Shown piece by piece: positions 1 to 10,124 of a DNA stretch of 64,000 nt. The position numbers and the translations under genes are program-made. Position 1 is the first letter of the stretch; each line of letters begins with the position of its first letter. The stretch is from assembly GCA_028023455.1 (NCBI GenBank), contig JAQFVV010012422.1:10455337-10519336 (forward strand). Direction: 5' to 3'. The stretch comes from Epiperipatus broadwayi. Lineage: Eukaryota > Onychophora > Udeonychophora > Euonychophora > Peripatidae. Under the pieces are notes generated by a model, which saw nothing but the letters and a program-made list of their open reading frames with translations, was not told the DNA's origin and did no database searches.

Positions 1-2333
1 TATAATCAACATCACGCAGTTTAAACTATTATTTTGGTTACAAATCTTTGACAATCTTTATACAATTATTTTCTTTTAATAGATATCAATTTAGTGCAGT
101 GGTTTTATTCAATATTACAAAAACAAATTTATCTGGATGATTGGTAGATGTTTATACATTAAAACACATATAAAGATATGACAATAATCGAATTTCGCTG
201 TTTATATGAACTCATAGAATGCCCTTGGCATTTCATACGTAAGTTTATTTTCATTTATAGACTTTATTTGTAACAATAAAATAAGGATACATTTTGATCA
301 GTAAGTAGACTAGAAACATTATTTTATTACACATTTTTGACATTTAGCAATCGAATATTGTGAAACTCTATCAATGCAGGAATTGCTTATTTCATTAAAG
401 GGTAGGGCAGCATCATAAGAGGTTGGATTTAAACTCCAACTAAAAGTATTACAAAGAGAAAAAGTTTTATTATTACACATCATTACGATTTATTTTGTCA
501 AACAGGCTAAAAGAAAAATGAACTATAAGAAATTGTGGTGCTAGCATAATAGCCGAATATTTGTGGATCCAATATTTTGAGGTGCTTTATCATATTACAG
601 AACAGTCTAGCTGACTTGCCACCCCACATTTTGTGGAGTCAGCTGACAAAAGATCCTCAGATGGAAATGCAATTGCCCAAACTTTGCCAGAATTCTCCCA
701 TGCATTGCTCTCATTACACGAGTATATATATAGATATGGTCTAGGTACATTTATCGCCCTGTTTATGACCTGAAACGAAGATGAGATGACTCAGGAATTC
801 TGACGCACGTCTCTAGATAAATCTTGATAATATGAAGAGTGGCCTATGCTAACAATGCTTTTATAAGAATATGAAATCATTCGGTTTAAATATTAACATA
901 AAGCCTTAAATGGTTTAACAAATACGTAATATGTTAAAATAATGACCCATGTGAGATAAAGTCATTTATCAAAAATTAATGCTATAAATAATGAAGTGTG
1001 CATTGCTCCCCCTTCTTGAATCACTATTTTGTTTATCATATACAAAAAACTAAAATTTGTGCACTTAAAAGTGCGAATAACAAAATAGATTTAAGTCGGC
1101 AGCCTTTCGGCGATGATGATTAATAAAGAAATTAACAAAATTAACGGACACCAATATCCACCCCAGATGGCAAAGTATTTATACATTTTGTATAATTTTA
1201 TGATAAAATATTTTTTTAAAGCATGTATTCATTTTAAAATACAAACTCACTCTTACAAGCTATTTAGAAATAAATAAATAAGAACTCATTAATCCCCCTT
1301 CCCTTTTTAAGTTTGTAAGATCGGGTTTGATTGGCATTTACAAATAAAAGTTTAGTGAAAAATATAAAAATATCATTAAAAATAAATTATAGCCACAGTA
1401 AATTATAAGAAAAATAAGAAGCATGAGTTGGATAAAATAGTTTACAAGAAAATTAGTTAGGATTATAGAGAATCGATACCAAAGAAATAATTATTAGTTT
1501 TGATTATTAGTTTTAGATTAAATATACAGAAAACATTAATTTAAAGATGTACAAATTAGAGTTTAGGTAATATGATTAAAATGTCTTTGGGCTGGTTACC
1601 TCAGGATTCTATGAAGTACTAATGAATCTTGTGTGGCAGGCAGCATTCTTTGATGACATGTTTCTTGGCCTCGACAGTTTTTTGACGGCACGAGCACACT
1701 TGAGTGGTAGGAACTACATCATGCATGGTGAAGAGTGGAGCTGAAGATGGAGGGGAACCAGCTGTGACCCCTCAAAAATTAAATAGACATGGAGTCAACT
1801 AGCAACTATTGACCCAACTCTGACACAATAGATTTTTGGGCCTATTTATACTAGTCTTCAGTTATGCAAAAAATGTTTTTAATTAAACTTCTTAACTCTT
1901 AATCAATCTTTAATTTACAGAAATATTTTCTGTATTATTAGTGGAGATGTAATTGTTAGATAACTGTCCAAAAATAAATTCAAATCAATTTCCAGATTGG
2001 AAATAGATTTGATAAAAATGTTAACAGCTAACTAAAATCAATTAGCTTTGTTTTAAATTTTACTTTCATTAACTTTAATTAAAAAAATTTCTTTTAAAAT
2101 CATGAATCCCACCCCTTTAATTACTCTTGGACAGTTAACTACTGCATCTTTCATCTTGAATATTATGCAATTATATGAAGAAAAATATCTATAAAATAAA
2201 TAACATATAGTTAAGAAAAAAATACAAAATTATTTACAAGATTTGTTTGTGCTTTTATATATATATAAAAGTTCTGTTAATATATGTATATATCTGAGTC
2301 ACATCCATAAAAGTTAATATTTAAAATTAAAGA
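1..2333. other. Non-coding, no gene recognised
   Basis: A+T-rich sequence with many short A and T runs. Two tracts (about 590-860 and 1570-1830) are richer in G+C than their surroundings and may be old repeats, but neither gives a convincing translation on either strand. It may be intron or sequence upstream of the plus-strand gene. Confidence 0.5.
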
Positions 2334-2341
2334 AAATTTTT

Positions 2342-3597
2342 GGTAATACAGCATCTATTGAGCCACACCATCCGATGGCACTGTTGCTAGTGAAAAACGA
2401 ATAGATATAACATTAGCGGGATGTTTTTCAAATTTTGTTGATTTATGTTTTTAATTTTTGGATTTGTTTGAATTTTTTACTTTTTTTTTTGTTTGTTGTT
2501 TATTATTGTTTTTGTTTTTTTTTTGTAACCGGTTTGATGTATATTTTTCTTAAAAATCAAAAAATGTTTTTTTTTTTTTTTTTTGGCTTTTAAAAATATT
2601 CCGTCTTTTTTTATTTCTTTTTGTCCGGTCTCTTTTTTTTTTTTTTAAAGAAATAACGTTGTTTTTTTTTTTTTTTTTTTTTATAACCAAGTCTTTTTTG
2701 ATTGTTTTTGAAGAAACTTTTTTTTGTTTGTTTTGTTTATCGAGAAAAAAGGCTTTCTCGACAACCTCTCTAAGACCTGTGGTCATATTCTTTATGGTAT
2801 TTTGACATCTTTCCAAGTCAGATGTAATACACTTCGCTGTAAGCTGATCCCATCTTCAAGAATCAATTAGCTGTACTGCTTGGGAAAAAGCAATTCCCAG
2901 ACAGCCCTCAAAGCCCATCCCATGAGAGAATGGAACCCCTTCATCACCATTGACGTGATGGACCTTCCATTCCAGATGTTTGACAATGCCTTAATTTCAT
3001 TAAACCACCACAAAAGACAGTTTTTTTTCTGGATGTGTCAAATATTTTCTTTTTTGGGGTTGAAGGAAAGCCAGAACATTTGCCTTCTGTAGCAGGTCAA
3101 TCTCAAAACTACAACGCCAAATGGTCGTCTGCCATTGAACTGTTCTTTTGATCTCAAAAAAGTCTCTGAAAGTGCGCAACTTGATCATGAACTTTACCGA
3201 ATCATGATTTACACTCCTCATTTCGTGAATTCTGACCCCTGACAATGAAAGGAGGGGAATTTGACAATTCATTACAATTTTACCAACTCAATCAATTACA
3301 ATACATTTGAAGAAAAAAAATCTGTTCAATAGACTTTTCATCATTACAAGTACAGAAACCTTCATATCATACGCTGTACAATAGTCAAGAGTAATGTCTA
3401 GAGAGAGTGTCGTATACTCATTGCTAATAATGTTCAACATGCTAGAGATTGGGGTAAGGGTGCACTTCAACATCTTAATGTTTGGAACAGTTTACAGGCC
3501 GTAAGATCTATGAGCGGCCTTGTAAACAGCATATTTATGTGCTTTAGCATAGAAACAGTGCCATCAAATGGTGTGGCTCAATAGATGCTGTATTACC
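2342..3597. mobile_element. DNA transposon with ~50-bp inverted ends and 8-bp TSD
   Basis: The ends are near-perfect inverted repeats of about 50 bp (2342-2393 and 3546-3597) beginning GGTAATACAGCATC. They are flanked by an identical 8-bp direct repeat AAATTTTT at 2334-2341 and 3598-3605. An 8-bp duplication is compatible with hAT, P, Merlin or Mutator-like superfamilies. The GG start resembles the Merlin-like element at 46841, so Merlin is possible, but no diagnostic DDE block is readable inside. The interior carries long T runs (2470-2700) and a broken reading frame on the minus strand. Confidence 0.8.
2820..3272 (-). pseudogene. Possible broken transposase inside the 2342-3597 element
   Basis: Minus-strand translation gives an open stretch from 3272 down to 3000. 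Reading then appears to continue in another frame through about 3010-2820, with protein-like segments such as NIWNGRSITSMVMKGFH and GWALRAVWELLFPKQ. The frame break and an in-frame stop show it is not a working gene. The position inside an element with inverted ends and target duplications suggests transposase ancestry. I cannot name the superfamily, and no catalytic triad could be identified. The poly-lysine frame further downstream (2550-2816) is a translation of T runs and was not counted. Confidence 0.3.
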
Positions 3598-3605
3598 AAA
3601 TTTTT

Positions 3606-4171
3606 ATTTGAGATTTATATTTATAAATTTTTGTAGATGCTTCTCAGAAATATATGTATAGTTTATATACATGTGATGAAATAAACGAGATCAAATGTGG
3701 GTTAAGTGGTAGAACCATGAAACTCGATCTTAAACTAAGGTCAATTGTTTCAATATATATATGTTTTTGGGTAATCTGGAGTCATATTATAAAAGCATGT
3801 GATTTATATATATCTGTATCTTTAGCATGTACTTTATAATACAGGTTTACTATTATTCTCAAATTTTGCTATTTAAGGGTTGATTTTGAAAACAAATATC
3901 ATGAATATGGGGACTAGCATGTGTAATAAGCTTTACTGAATTATTTATGTTTATGGTATCATTATATTCTATTACAATATATTATATGTTGTCATATTGC
4001 TTACTCAAATCATCGATAAGTGATGTGTTGATATATTAACATTAATGGTATCTTCACTTTTCTGAAATGTCTCTCATTTAGATGTTTTGAATAGAAATGA
4101 TCAAATATGCTTATAACTAAAATGCTAATCCAATTTTGAACGGAATAAAGTTGTAGGATTATTTAATTATA
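3606..4171. other. Non-coding, nothing recognised
   Basis: A+T-rich sequence between two mobile elements. No exon, RNA gene or repeat structure was seen. Confidence 0.5.
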
Positions 4172-4185
4172 TAGTTATATATTAG

Positions 4186-4453
4186 TAAACAGGCAAAAAC
4201 TCTCCATATAGTACTGCCACCTTGTGCTAATTCAGAGTAATCAATGGATGCCAGAAGGCTTATGCATAAATATATGCCAGAAATTAGTCTGGGATATTGG
4301 ATGAGTAGGCACTAGATAGGGATTTTATGCACAAGCCTTCTGGCATCCATTGATTACTCTGGTTAGCACAAGGTGGCAGTACTATATGGAGAGTTTTTGC
4401 CTGTTTACTAACAGTTATGAGCTAGCATGAGATGGTGATCATGTGATGTTTAG
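4186..4453. mobile_element. Hammerhead-family A fold-back element
   Basis: A 268-bp insertion flanked by a perfect 14-bp direct repeat, TAGTTATATATTAG, at 4172-4185 and 4454-4467. The first ~90 bp (ACTCTCCATATAGTACTGCC...) is the reverse complement of the segment ending near 4410, so it folds back on itself. The short centre keeps the GAAATTAGTCTGGG piece of the ribozyme region but lacks the CUGANGA box. An unpaired tail (about 4415-4453) ends in GTGATCATGTGATGTTTA, the terminal sequence shared with other family A copies at 29512 and 42500. Confidence 0.85.
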
Positions 4454-4467
4454 TAGTTATATATTAG

Positions 4468-6130
4468 GATCTTAGATATATCTTCTATTACTATCCTAAA
4501 ATCAATAGCACTTTATTTGTTTATGGATGTGCAAATCATATTGTTATCTGGAAAAATTCAATTTCACAATAATAGAATTTCAGTATGTAGGGATAAATGA
4601 CATAGTCAATATGCATATTTTTATAAGATTATTTGCAAGGGAATAGAAATCATTGATATAGAATCTATGCATGGGGAATGTGTATTACATATGTGTGAAT
4701 TTGAGATTATTAAAGAGATTGGATGAAAAATATTTTTAGCTAAAATAAGAGTAAAACAAAAATTGGTGAATTTTTTCTGAGAAAAATCACCCCCAATGGC
4801 ACCTTATATTACTTTTTCAGGATGAATTAGTTGTGATTGTAAGATATATCAACACAATTATCATAATTCAATTTACTAACACAAAATTCTATTTATGAAT
4901 CTAAAGTTCTCATAGGTTATATATAATAAAATGGAAATTTATGACATATCTTTTATTTATTAGAATCAGAAGTTAAAGAACAACATTGTGTTCTCTAAAT
5001 GTGTATAAATAAGTGGAAAGTTAGTTGGCAAAATATTTTAAGAGTCAACTCTTCATTGAGATTTGGTATAAGTGCTGTATGATTGAGTGAAAAATGCTTG
5101 GTCAAAAAAAGTATCTGCTAAAAAATCGTGCTATAGCACCATTGCATAATAAATAAGGATTTATAAAAGTTATTGTATCTATCTTTATGTCTCCTATCTT
5201 GAAGAGTTTTTTAAAACATCCTTTCTGATTTGACTGCCACTTAGATTCAAGGGATAATTATGTAATTATATATTTAATGGCATTTAACACTCTCTTAAAT
5301 TAATGAAGAGTAAATTTAATCATTTATAGACTTATACTAAATTTCACCAGCATCATTCATTCAAGCATGTAAAAAGTAATTTAACGTGATTGTTTAATAT
5401 CTTCATGCTCTCACTTTCAAATGCTTAAGATTTTCCCATACATAAGCATTTGGGTTCAAAACGATAGATGATTCATTTTATCTTTTCCAAAGACTTATCT
5501 TGTGTTGGAAGTGGGAGTATTCATTTATTGTTAAAAATCTACAAAGCGCATGTGCAATAGCTTAATGCTGATTATTAATATTACAGTTTATAAACATTGT
5601 GCTATATAAAATAAATAGTTTATTTATAGACTTATAGTAATTTTTTTAATTTTAAAAAATAATTAGAATACAAAAATATTTTCTCCATGAAGACTAGTAA
5701 AAGATGTCTAAAACGTTTTAATTGGAAATTTCAATTGACTTTTTCTGAGTATAGTGTGATCAGACAGAGCATGATCACATCTGTTTGGGGGTATCCTTTT
5801 TATAAACATTGCACTTTTTCAACTTTATTATCTTATTCCTATTGTCATTTTTGCAATGGAACCTTTTCTGATATAAAGCTTATTATTATTTCAGTTGGTG
5901 TAAACTTTTTTGTTTTTTGAAGTAATGTAATTTGATTTTGTGTTTGGATCACTTAAGATCATCCAAGCATCCAATTGCAAATTTCTATATCTGATTCTCA
6001 ACATATGGAACACATATTACAATGATGATATGCAATGGACTTACAGATGGGTACTTGAAAACTATTTTTGAAAAATTATTACTTCTCTCTAATAAGTAAT
6101 TTCGATAAAATATTTTCCAGAAAAATATGA
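4468..6130. other. Non-coding, nothing recognised
   Basis: A+T-rich sequence without a supportable exon. The longest plus-strand frame (5687-5920) has no recognisable domain and low-complexity composition. Confidence 0.5.
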
Positions 6131-6134
6131 AAAC

Positions 6135-6496
6135 GAAAATTGGATTAGAAATTCACTGATTGCAGATATACCAGAAAACTTCTCACCCAAAGAGAAACAA
6201 CAGTTAGTAGAAATTTCCTCCAACAAAACATTTATGGAAGATTTTAAAAATAATGCATTTGAAAATTTTGGATTCAGAGAAAGAACGATTTTAAAAAAAT
6301 TGCAGAAAAAGCTATTAAACTTTTAATGCCATTTTCACCAGCTTTTTGTGTGAAAAGGGGCTTTAAAACAGTGTTATATTTAAAAACCAAATACAGAACA
6401 AAATTAATACTTGAGCCTAATTTATGCTTAAAACTAAGTAACATGGAGCTTGATATTAAAAAAAATTGTGTTTGCAAAATATGTTCAAAGAAATAA
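6135..6496 (+). pseudogene. hAT transposase C-terminal relic (ZBED5/SCAND3-like)
   Basis: Two plus-strand frames join into the C-terminus of a hAT-type transposase. The first (from 6135) reads WIRNSL...EDFKNNAFENF. After a frame change in an A run near 6295 the second reads AIKLLMPFSPAFCVKRGF, then KTKYRTKL and LCLKLSNMELDIKK, stopping at 6496. The order 'LMPF..., C..GF, K.KYR.KL, L.LKLSN' is the hAT dimerisation region as found in ZBED5/SCAND3-like proteins and related hAT elements (family knowledge). The usual FW...EYP segment between the two blocks is missing. Only the last ~120 residues survive, with a frameshift and no detectable element ends, so this is a dead fragment. The assignment rests on motif order, not on an alignment. 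Confidence 0.65.
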
Positions 6497-6539
6497 AAAG
6501 TTTTTATATTATTTGACTGTTATATATATATATGTTTAT

Positions 6540-6955
6540 AAGAAACTTGAACTCCGATTTTCAAGCTTCCTACATCTATCCAATCTATTTTATGTAATAC
6601 CCATGACTACATACATGTAAAAAAGATAAATGATCTCCAATACATATATTTCATACTAAACCAGCACTCATCCGTTTGTCCAGATCACCAATATACAATC
6701 AATGCTCAGTTATATTAAGATATTAAATTTTCAAACTTTAATGGACAAGCTTCAATCTTCTCCATCCTCTAACTCTTCAGCCATTCATATCATTGTAAAT
6801 CTGAGAATGGAATGTTCAAAGCTCTCCTTGATGCCATTAGTATTGTCATACCTATGTTGACCTTAAGTCAATTTACCCATCACACATAGGACCTTAATAT
6901 GTCTATTTAATTATATGAAAGAGGGATGGGCAGAATTCAAGCTGAATATGTTACC
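6540..6955 (-). repeat. Interspersed repeat R3, copy 1
   Basis: The reverse complement of this stretch resembles 31830-32240 and 32260-32760. Shared landmarks include the ACTGAGCACTGATTG-like core, a GAGTGCTGGTTC-like segment, and AGCTTGAAAG near one end. No protein match, TSD or inverted ends were found, so the class is unknown. Confidence 0.6.
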
Positions 6956-7039
6956 CTTTTCGGTAGTAGTTTGCTAGTCAAAGATGCCGCCTGATTGTGC
7001 CGTTATCACGCCAAAACTATAATATATGAACATTCTCAG

Positions 7040-7660
7040 ACCGTCTATTTTAATTATTCTGTGGTGTTTATTGTTGTCAAAAAAAAAAATCGTGTTTTTT
7101 AACTTTTTTTTTTTTATTAACATAAACAAATTAAATGAAATAAAATCAACAAATTTCAATTTTATTATGGTTTCTTTGTGTTGTGCTTTTTTTTATTTAA
7201 AAAAAATAGTCGTAATAAAAGTTCTTACATTTTCATTTTTACATAGAAACAGCAACAAACACTAAAATGGTTTTAAAGTTATTCTGCTTTTTTTTTTAAA
7301 CATTCTATATGTTTTAAAAAACAATTTTCAATTTGATTACGTCTTTTTGTGTGTTACGCCGCTTTTTTTTGTTTAAAAATCAATAATCGGAACAAAAAGT
7401 AAAAGTTCTTAGTCTTTTTTTTAAATTTTCATTTTTACAGAGAAACAGCAACAAATACTAAAACGGCTTTAAACTTATTACGCTTTTTTTTAATTAACAT
7501 GCTTGTTTGTTTTAACAAAAAAGAAATTGCAATTTTATTACTGTTTTTTTTTTTGTGTTACCCGCTATTTTTTTATTTCAAAAATAATGGCAACAAAAAG
7601 TAAAACTTGTTAGCCTTTTTTAAACTATAAACAGCAACAACAAATGTAAAAAATATTACA
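7040..7660. repeat. Tandem repeat, ~190-bp unit, about three diverged copies
   Basis: The segment with AAACAGCAACAAA(C/T)ACTAAAA recurs near 7247 and 7443, and a partial copy appears near 7625. Between them the block TTTTTGTGTTAC-CGC followed by a T run and AAAAATAAT recurs near 7175, 7350 and 7550. The period is roughly 190 bp. The copies are rich in T runs and are followed directly by the A-rich tract. Confidence 0.65.
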
Positions 7661-7805
7661 AATAATATGGTTCTTGAGTTTTTAAAAACCAGTTTAAAAC
7701 ATTTGACACTTTTTTACAATAACAACAGCCAAAATGAAAGAGCAACAACTTTAAAAACTATTACCCAAATAACCAATGAATACTTTAAACCAATTTTCTT
7801 TTCCA

Positions 7806-7912
7806 AAAAAAATTCAAAAAAAAAAAACTTAAAATTCTTTCAAAAAAAGAAAAAAATTTTAAAGGTTTTTTTTAAAAAAAAATTTTTTTTTAAAAAAAAA
7901 AAAAAATTAAAA

Positions 7913-7967
<55 letters not shown>

Positions 7968-7992
7968 AAAAAAAAAAAAAAAAAAAAAAAAA
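7806..7992. repeat. A-rich low-complexity tract
   Basis: About 190 bp almost entirely A with a few T and C, including an uninterrupted-looking A block at 7915-7992. The lysine-rich frame that crosses it is an artefact. It abuts the C-terminal end of the minus-strand Merlin pseudogene. Confidence 0.9.
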
Positions 7993-8006
7993 TCCTACTG
8001 GGAGTA

Positions 8007-8866
8007 CTATGTCAAAGACATCTCTGAAAGGATGGCCAGAAAAACATCTTCATCCTTGTGGAGATATCGCCACATAAATTCTGCAAGGTAGTTTGGCAGG
8101 ACTTGATGATGAGCTCCACATTGTTTCCTATTTTTCCACTTTAAAAGGCCCAAAGATGCTCGATGGTTTGCATGTGAGCGCCTGTGGAAGGGTCTACAAA
8201 GTTGTAGGTGTGATTCACTGTCAGATGATGTAATCCTGATGCCTCAAGATCAGCAGACTTATAATCCTTCCAACAGTCAGAGAAGATAGTCGATCCGGAC
8301 TTGATGTTGTCTTTCAGGGCCTGTAAAAGTGTGTGTGCAGATCGGCAAGGAACACATTTCAAGAAACATTCACGTATCTCGCGGCAACTCCCCCCCCCAA
8401 AAAAAAATCCACTGTTGAGGTAGTACTCTTCCCTGATGGTTTTTTCTCCTGCTAAAGAGAGTTTCAACCACCTCAACTGTCAAACCGGACCTGCCGATTT
8501 GATAGCATGGTCAAGACTGTTGGTCCAATGTAAAATTGCATTTCTGCTGATCGACAGTTCTGTTTGGACAGTTTGGACATTCAGCTGTTCATGGTTCCAG
8601 TAATATATAACATGTACTGCTTGAGCCAACAGTATTCTGGAGCCATCAAACCAATTCATCTTTCGAAGGAAACACTTTTGCTTGCACAAATGCAATGGAC
8701 AGTGAAATTGAGCGGTTCCTTTAGAACAGAATAACTTCATTGCTGATTCACAAACATATTTTTTTTAATGTGGGAGCACATTGATTCTTTGAAAATATGA
8801 CACAGCATCTGATTCTGTTGCTGATAAATCACAGAATCAAACATGATGTGCAATTTCCTGCGCCAT
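8007..8866 (-). pseudogene. Merlin-superfamily (ISXO2-like) transposase, broken
   Basis: Read on the minus strand from MAQEIAHH (ATG at 8866-8864) to a stop at 8009-8007, this is a nearly full-length Merlin/ISXO2-like DDE transposase. Segments in order: an N-terminal region ending CFLRKMNWFDGSRI; a helix-turn-helix-like part QTELSISRNAILHW; the block around the first catalytic acid; FFGGGSCREIRECFL; the second acid in GSTIFSDCWKDY; the third in HTYNFVDP then QTIEHLW; and the C-terminal LPNYLAEFMWRYLHKDED. Several frameshifts and stops break it. In the first-acid block (about 8450-8425) the reading is VEVVETLFSRRKN, where family members have VEVDETLF, so the first catalytic Asp appears to be Val. 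No inverted ends were found around it. The family call is confident; present activity is very unlikely. Confidence 0.88.
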
Positions 8867-8869
8867 TTT

Positions 8870-9540
8870 GTTGGTCTCATAGAATGTTATGGACAGTACG
8901 TTACTTGACACATTACCTAATTCAAACTATCTTTAGACATCTATCTGGACAAGGTTTTACTGCTTAAAACTTCAATACAGAATGGTGTAAAAGAGTCAGA
9001 TAATTATTACTTAAGAAAATCGCAATACTTCAATATTTGTAAATAATATTTTATAAAGCGCAGATGGTATTGAAAATTAAATTGAGAGAGTGCAAATTTC
9101 TTAAGCGCTTGTGACTATTAGTAACCAATCAGTCTTACAAATATTTTAGATTTATTAACTATGTATTTATGAAATGGGTAATATTTTATAGATAGAATAT
9201 TCTTTTCATTGTTAAGAAAAAACTAATTTCCATTGTCACATTTAAAGAATTTCTAATTAAAGTGCATCAGTTTTAAATCAATCTTGGAACTACTCTCATG
9301 AGTGGGGACATTATTAACTCTAGCCAAGGATTTCACTACTTTAGTGATGCTATTTTATGAAGTAGATTAACTTATTTTTGGCTTTAAATTAGTATTAATT
9401 TTAGTAAAACTACATTAGAAATACTTATTTATGGAACTTTTCTCCTGATATTTGCATGTGAAGGGTATCTTTGTCGAGAGAATGTCTGTTCATCGTTTCC
9501 AGTTCTGTATTTTCTGTTGCTCGAACTTCTTATGAATTCC
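8870..9540. other. Non-coding, nothing recognised
   Basis: A+T-rich sequence between the Merlin remnant and the SINE. The first ~80 bp could still belong to the Merlin element, whose end I could not place. Confidence 0.45.
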
Positions 9541-9553
9541 TGAGCATAAGATC

Positions 9554-9665
9554 TTTTTTTTCTTCATATGTCATAGCATTGGCTGGGACATGAACCCACA
9601 AACGTCTGCAACCAACTACTTGCTTGCAAGGCGGCTGTGATAACATCTTGGCTAACAATGCTTGA
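9554..9665 (-). mobile_element. tRNA-derived SINE with 13-bp TSD
   Basis: Read on the minus strand, positions 9661-9576 have a tRNA-like layout. It starts GCATTG, has an A-box-like TAGCCAAGATGTTA and a B-box-like GGGTTCATGTCCC, and ends CCAATGC, which pairs with the start as a 6-bp acceptor stem. A tail rich in A follows (the T run at 9554-9561 on the plus strand). The unit is flanked by a perfect direct repeat TGAGCATAAGATC at 9541-9553 and 9666-9678. Tail plus target duplication point to a SINE rather than a working tRNA gene. Confidence 0.75.
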
Positions 9666-9678
9666 TGAGCATAAGATC

Positions 9679-10025
9679 ATTTGATTATTTATTATGATAT
9701 TTTATCCCATTATATTGATCGTGTTTTTGAAGAATAATCTTTTTTCAAGATGTCTCAAATTGCATATCTTTGAGAAATTATAATTGTAACTAATTAAAAT
9801 AGCCCATATACTTCTGGGTAACCTCAAAATAATGAAAATCAGCAATTATGAAAATGGAAACAGTTCTGTATTAGTTAAATCCAATATGGTCACCAATTCA
9901 TTTTAGAAAGTCATTTTTATTTGGATTTGTGGGGGTAAATTATTTTAAACATTTTTATTTTTAATTTGTAAATTTTAAATACATTATTTTCTTAGTTAAT
10001 TTAATATATTCTTTTTATCATATAG
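9679..10025 (+). other. Intron sequence upstream of exon a
   Basis: A+T-rich sequence with a T-rich stretch just before the AG at 10024-10025. No other feature was seen. Confidence 0.5.
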
Positions 10026-10124
10026 AAAAAAACTCATCGACGTGCTAAAAAAATTGGTCATCTTACAGAAGAATTAGATTATCTCGATGAATTTTCACAC
10101 AAACCACATCAAAGTAGCACCAAA
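10026..10124 (+). CDS. Exon a of the host gene (link to exon b not proven)
   Basis: Preceded by TATCATATAG and followed by GTAAGA, 99 nt long, phase 0 at both ends. It encodes 33 residues starting KKTHRRAKKIGHLTEELDY and ending HKPHQSSTK, a basic then acidic, probably helical stretch. The next visible exon (26109) starts in phase 1, so exon a cannot join it directly. Either an exon between them was missed or exon a belongs to another transcript. Confidence 0.6.

Noticed and set aside
1570-1830. Possible small Cys-containing protein on the minus strand
   Set aside because: A short run with several Cys residues can be read, but there is no start, no splice support and no family match.
2550-2816. 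Lysine-rich minus-strand frame
   Set aside because: It is a translation of T homopolymer runs inside a transposon.
7667-8077. 136-codon plus-strand frame with poly-lysine
   Set aside because: It runs through the A-tract and into the antisense of the Merlin pseudogene.
9576-9661. Working tRNA gene
   Set aside because: The acceptor stem and boxes are imperfect and the unit has an A-rich tail and target duplications, so a SINE is the better explanation.
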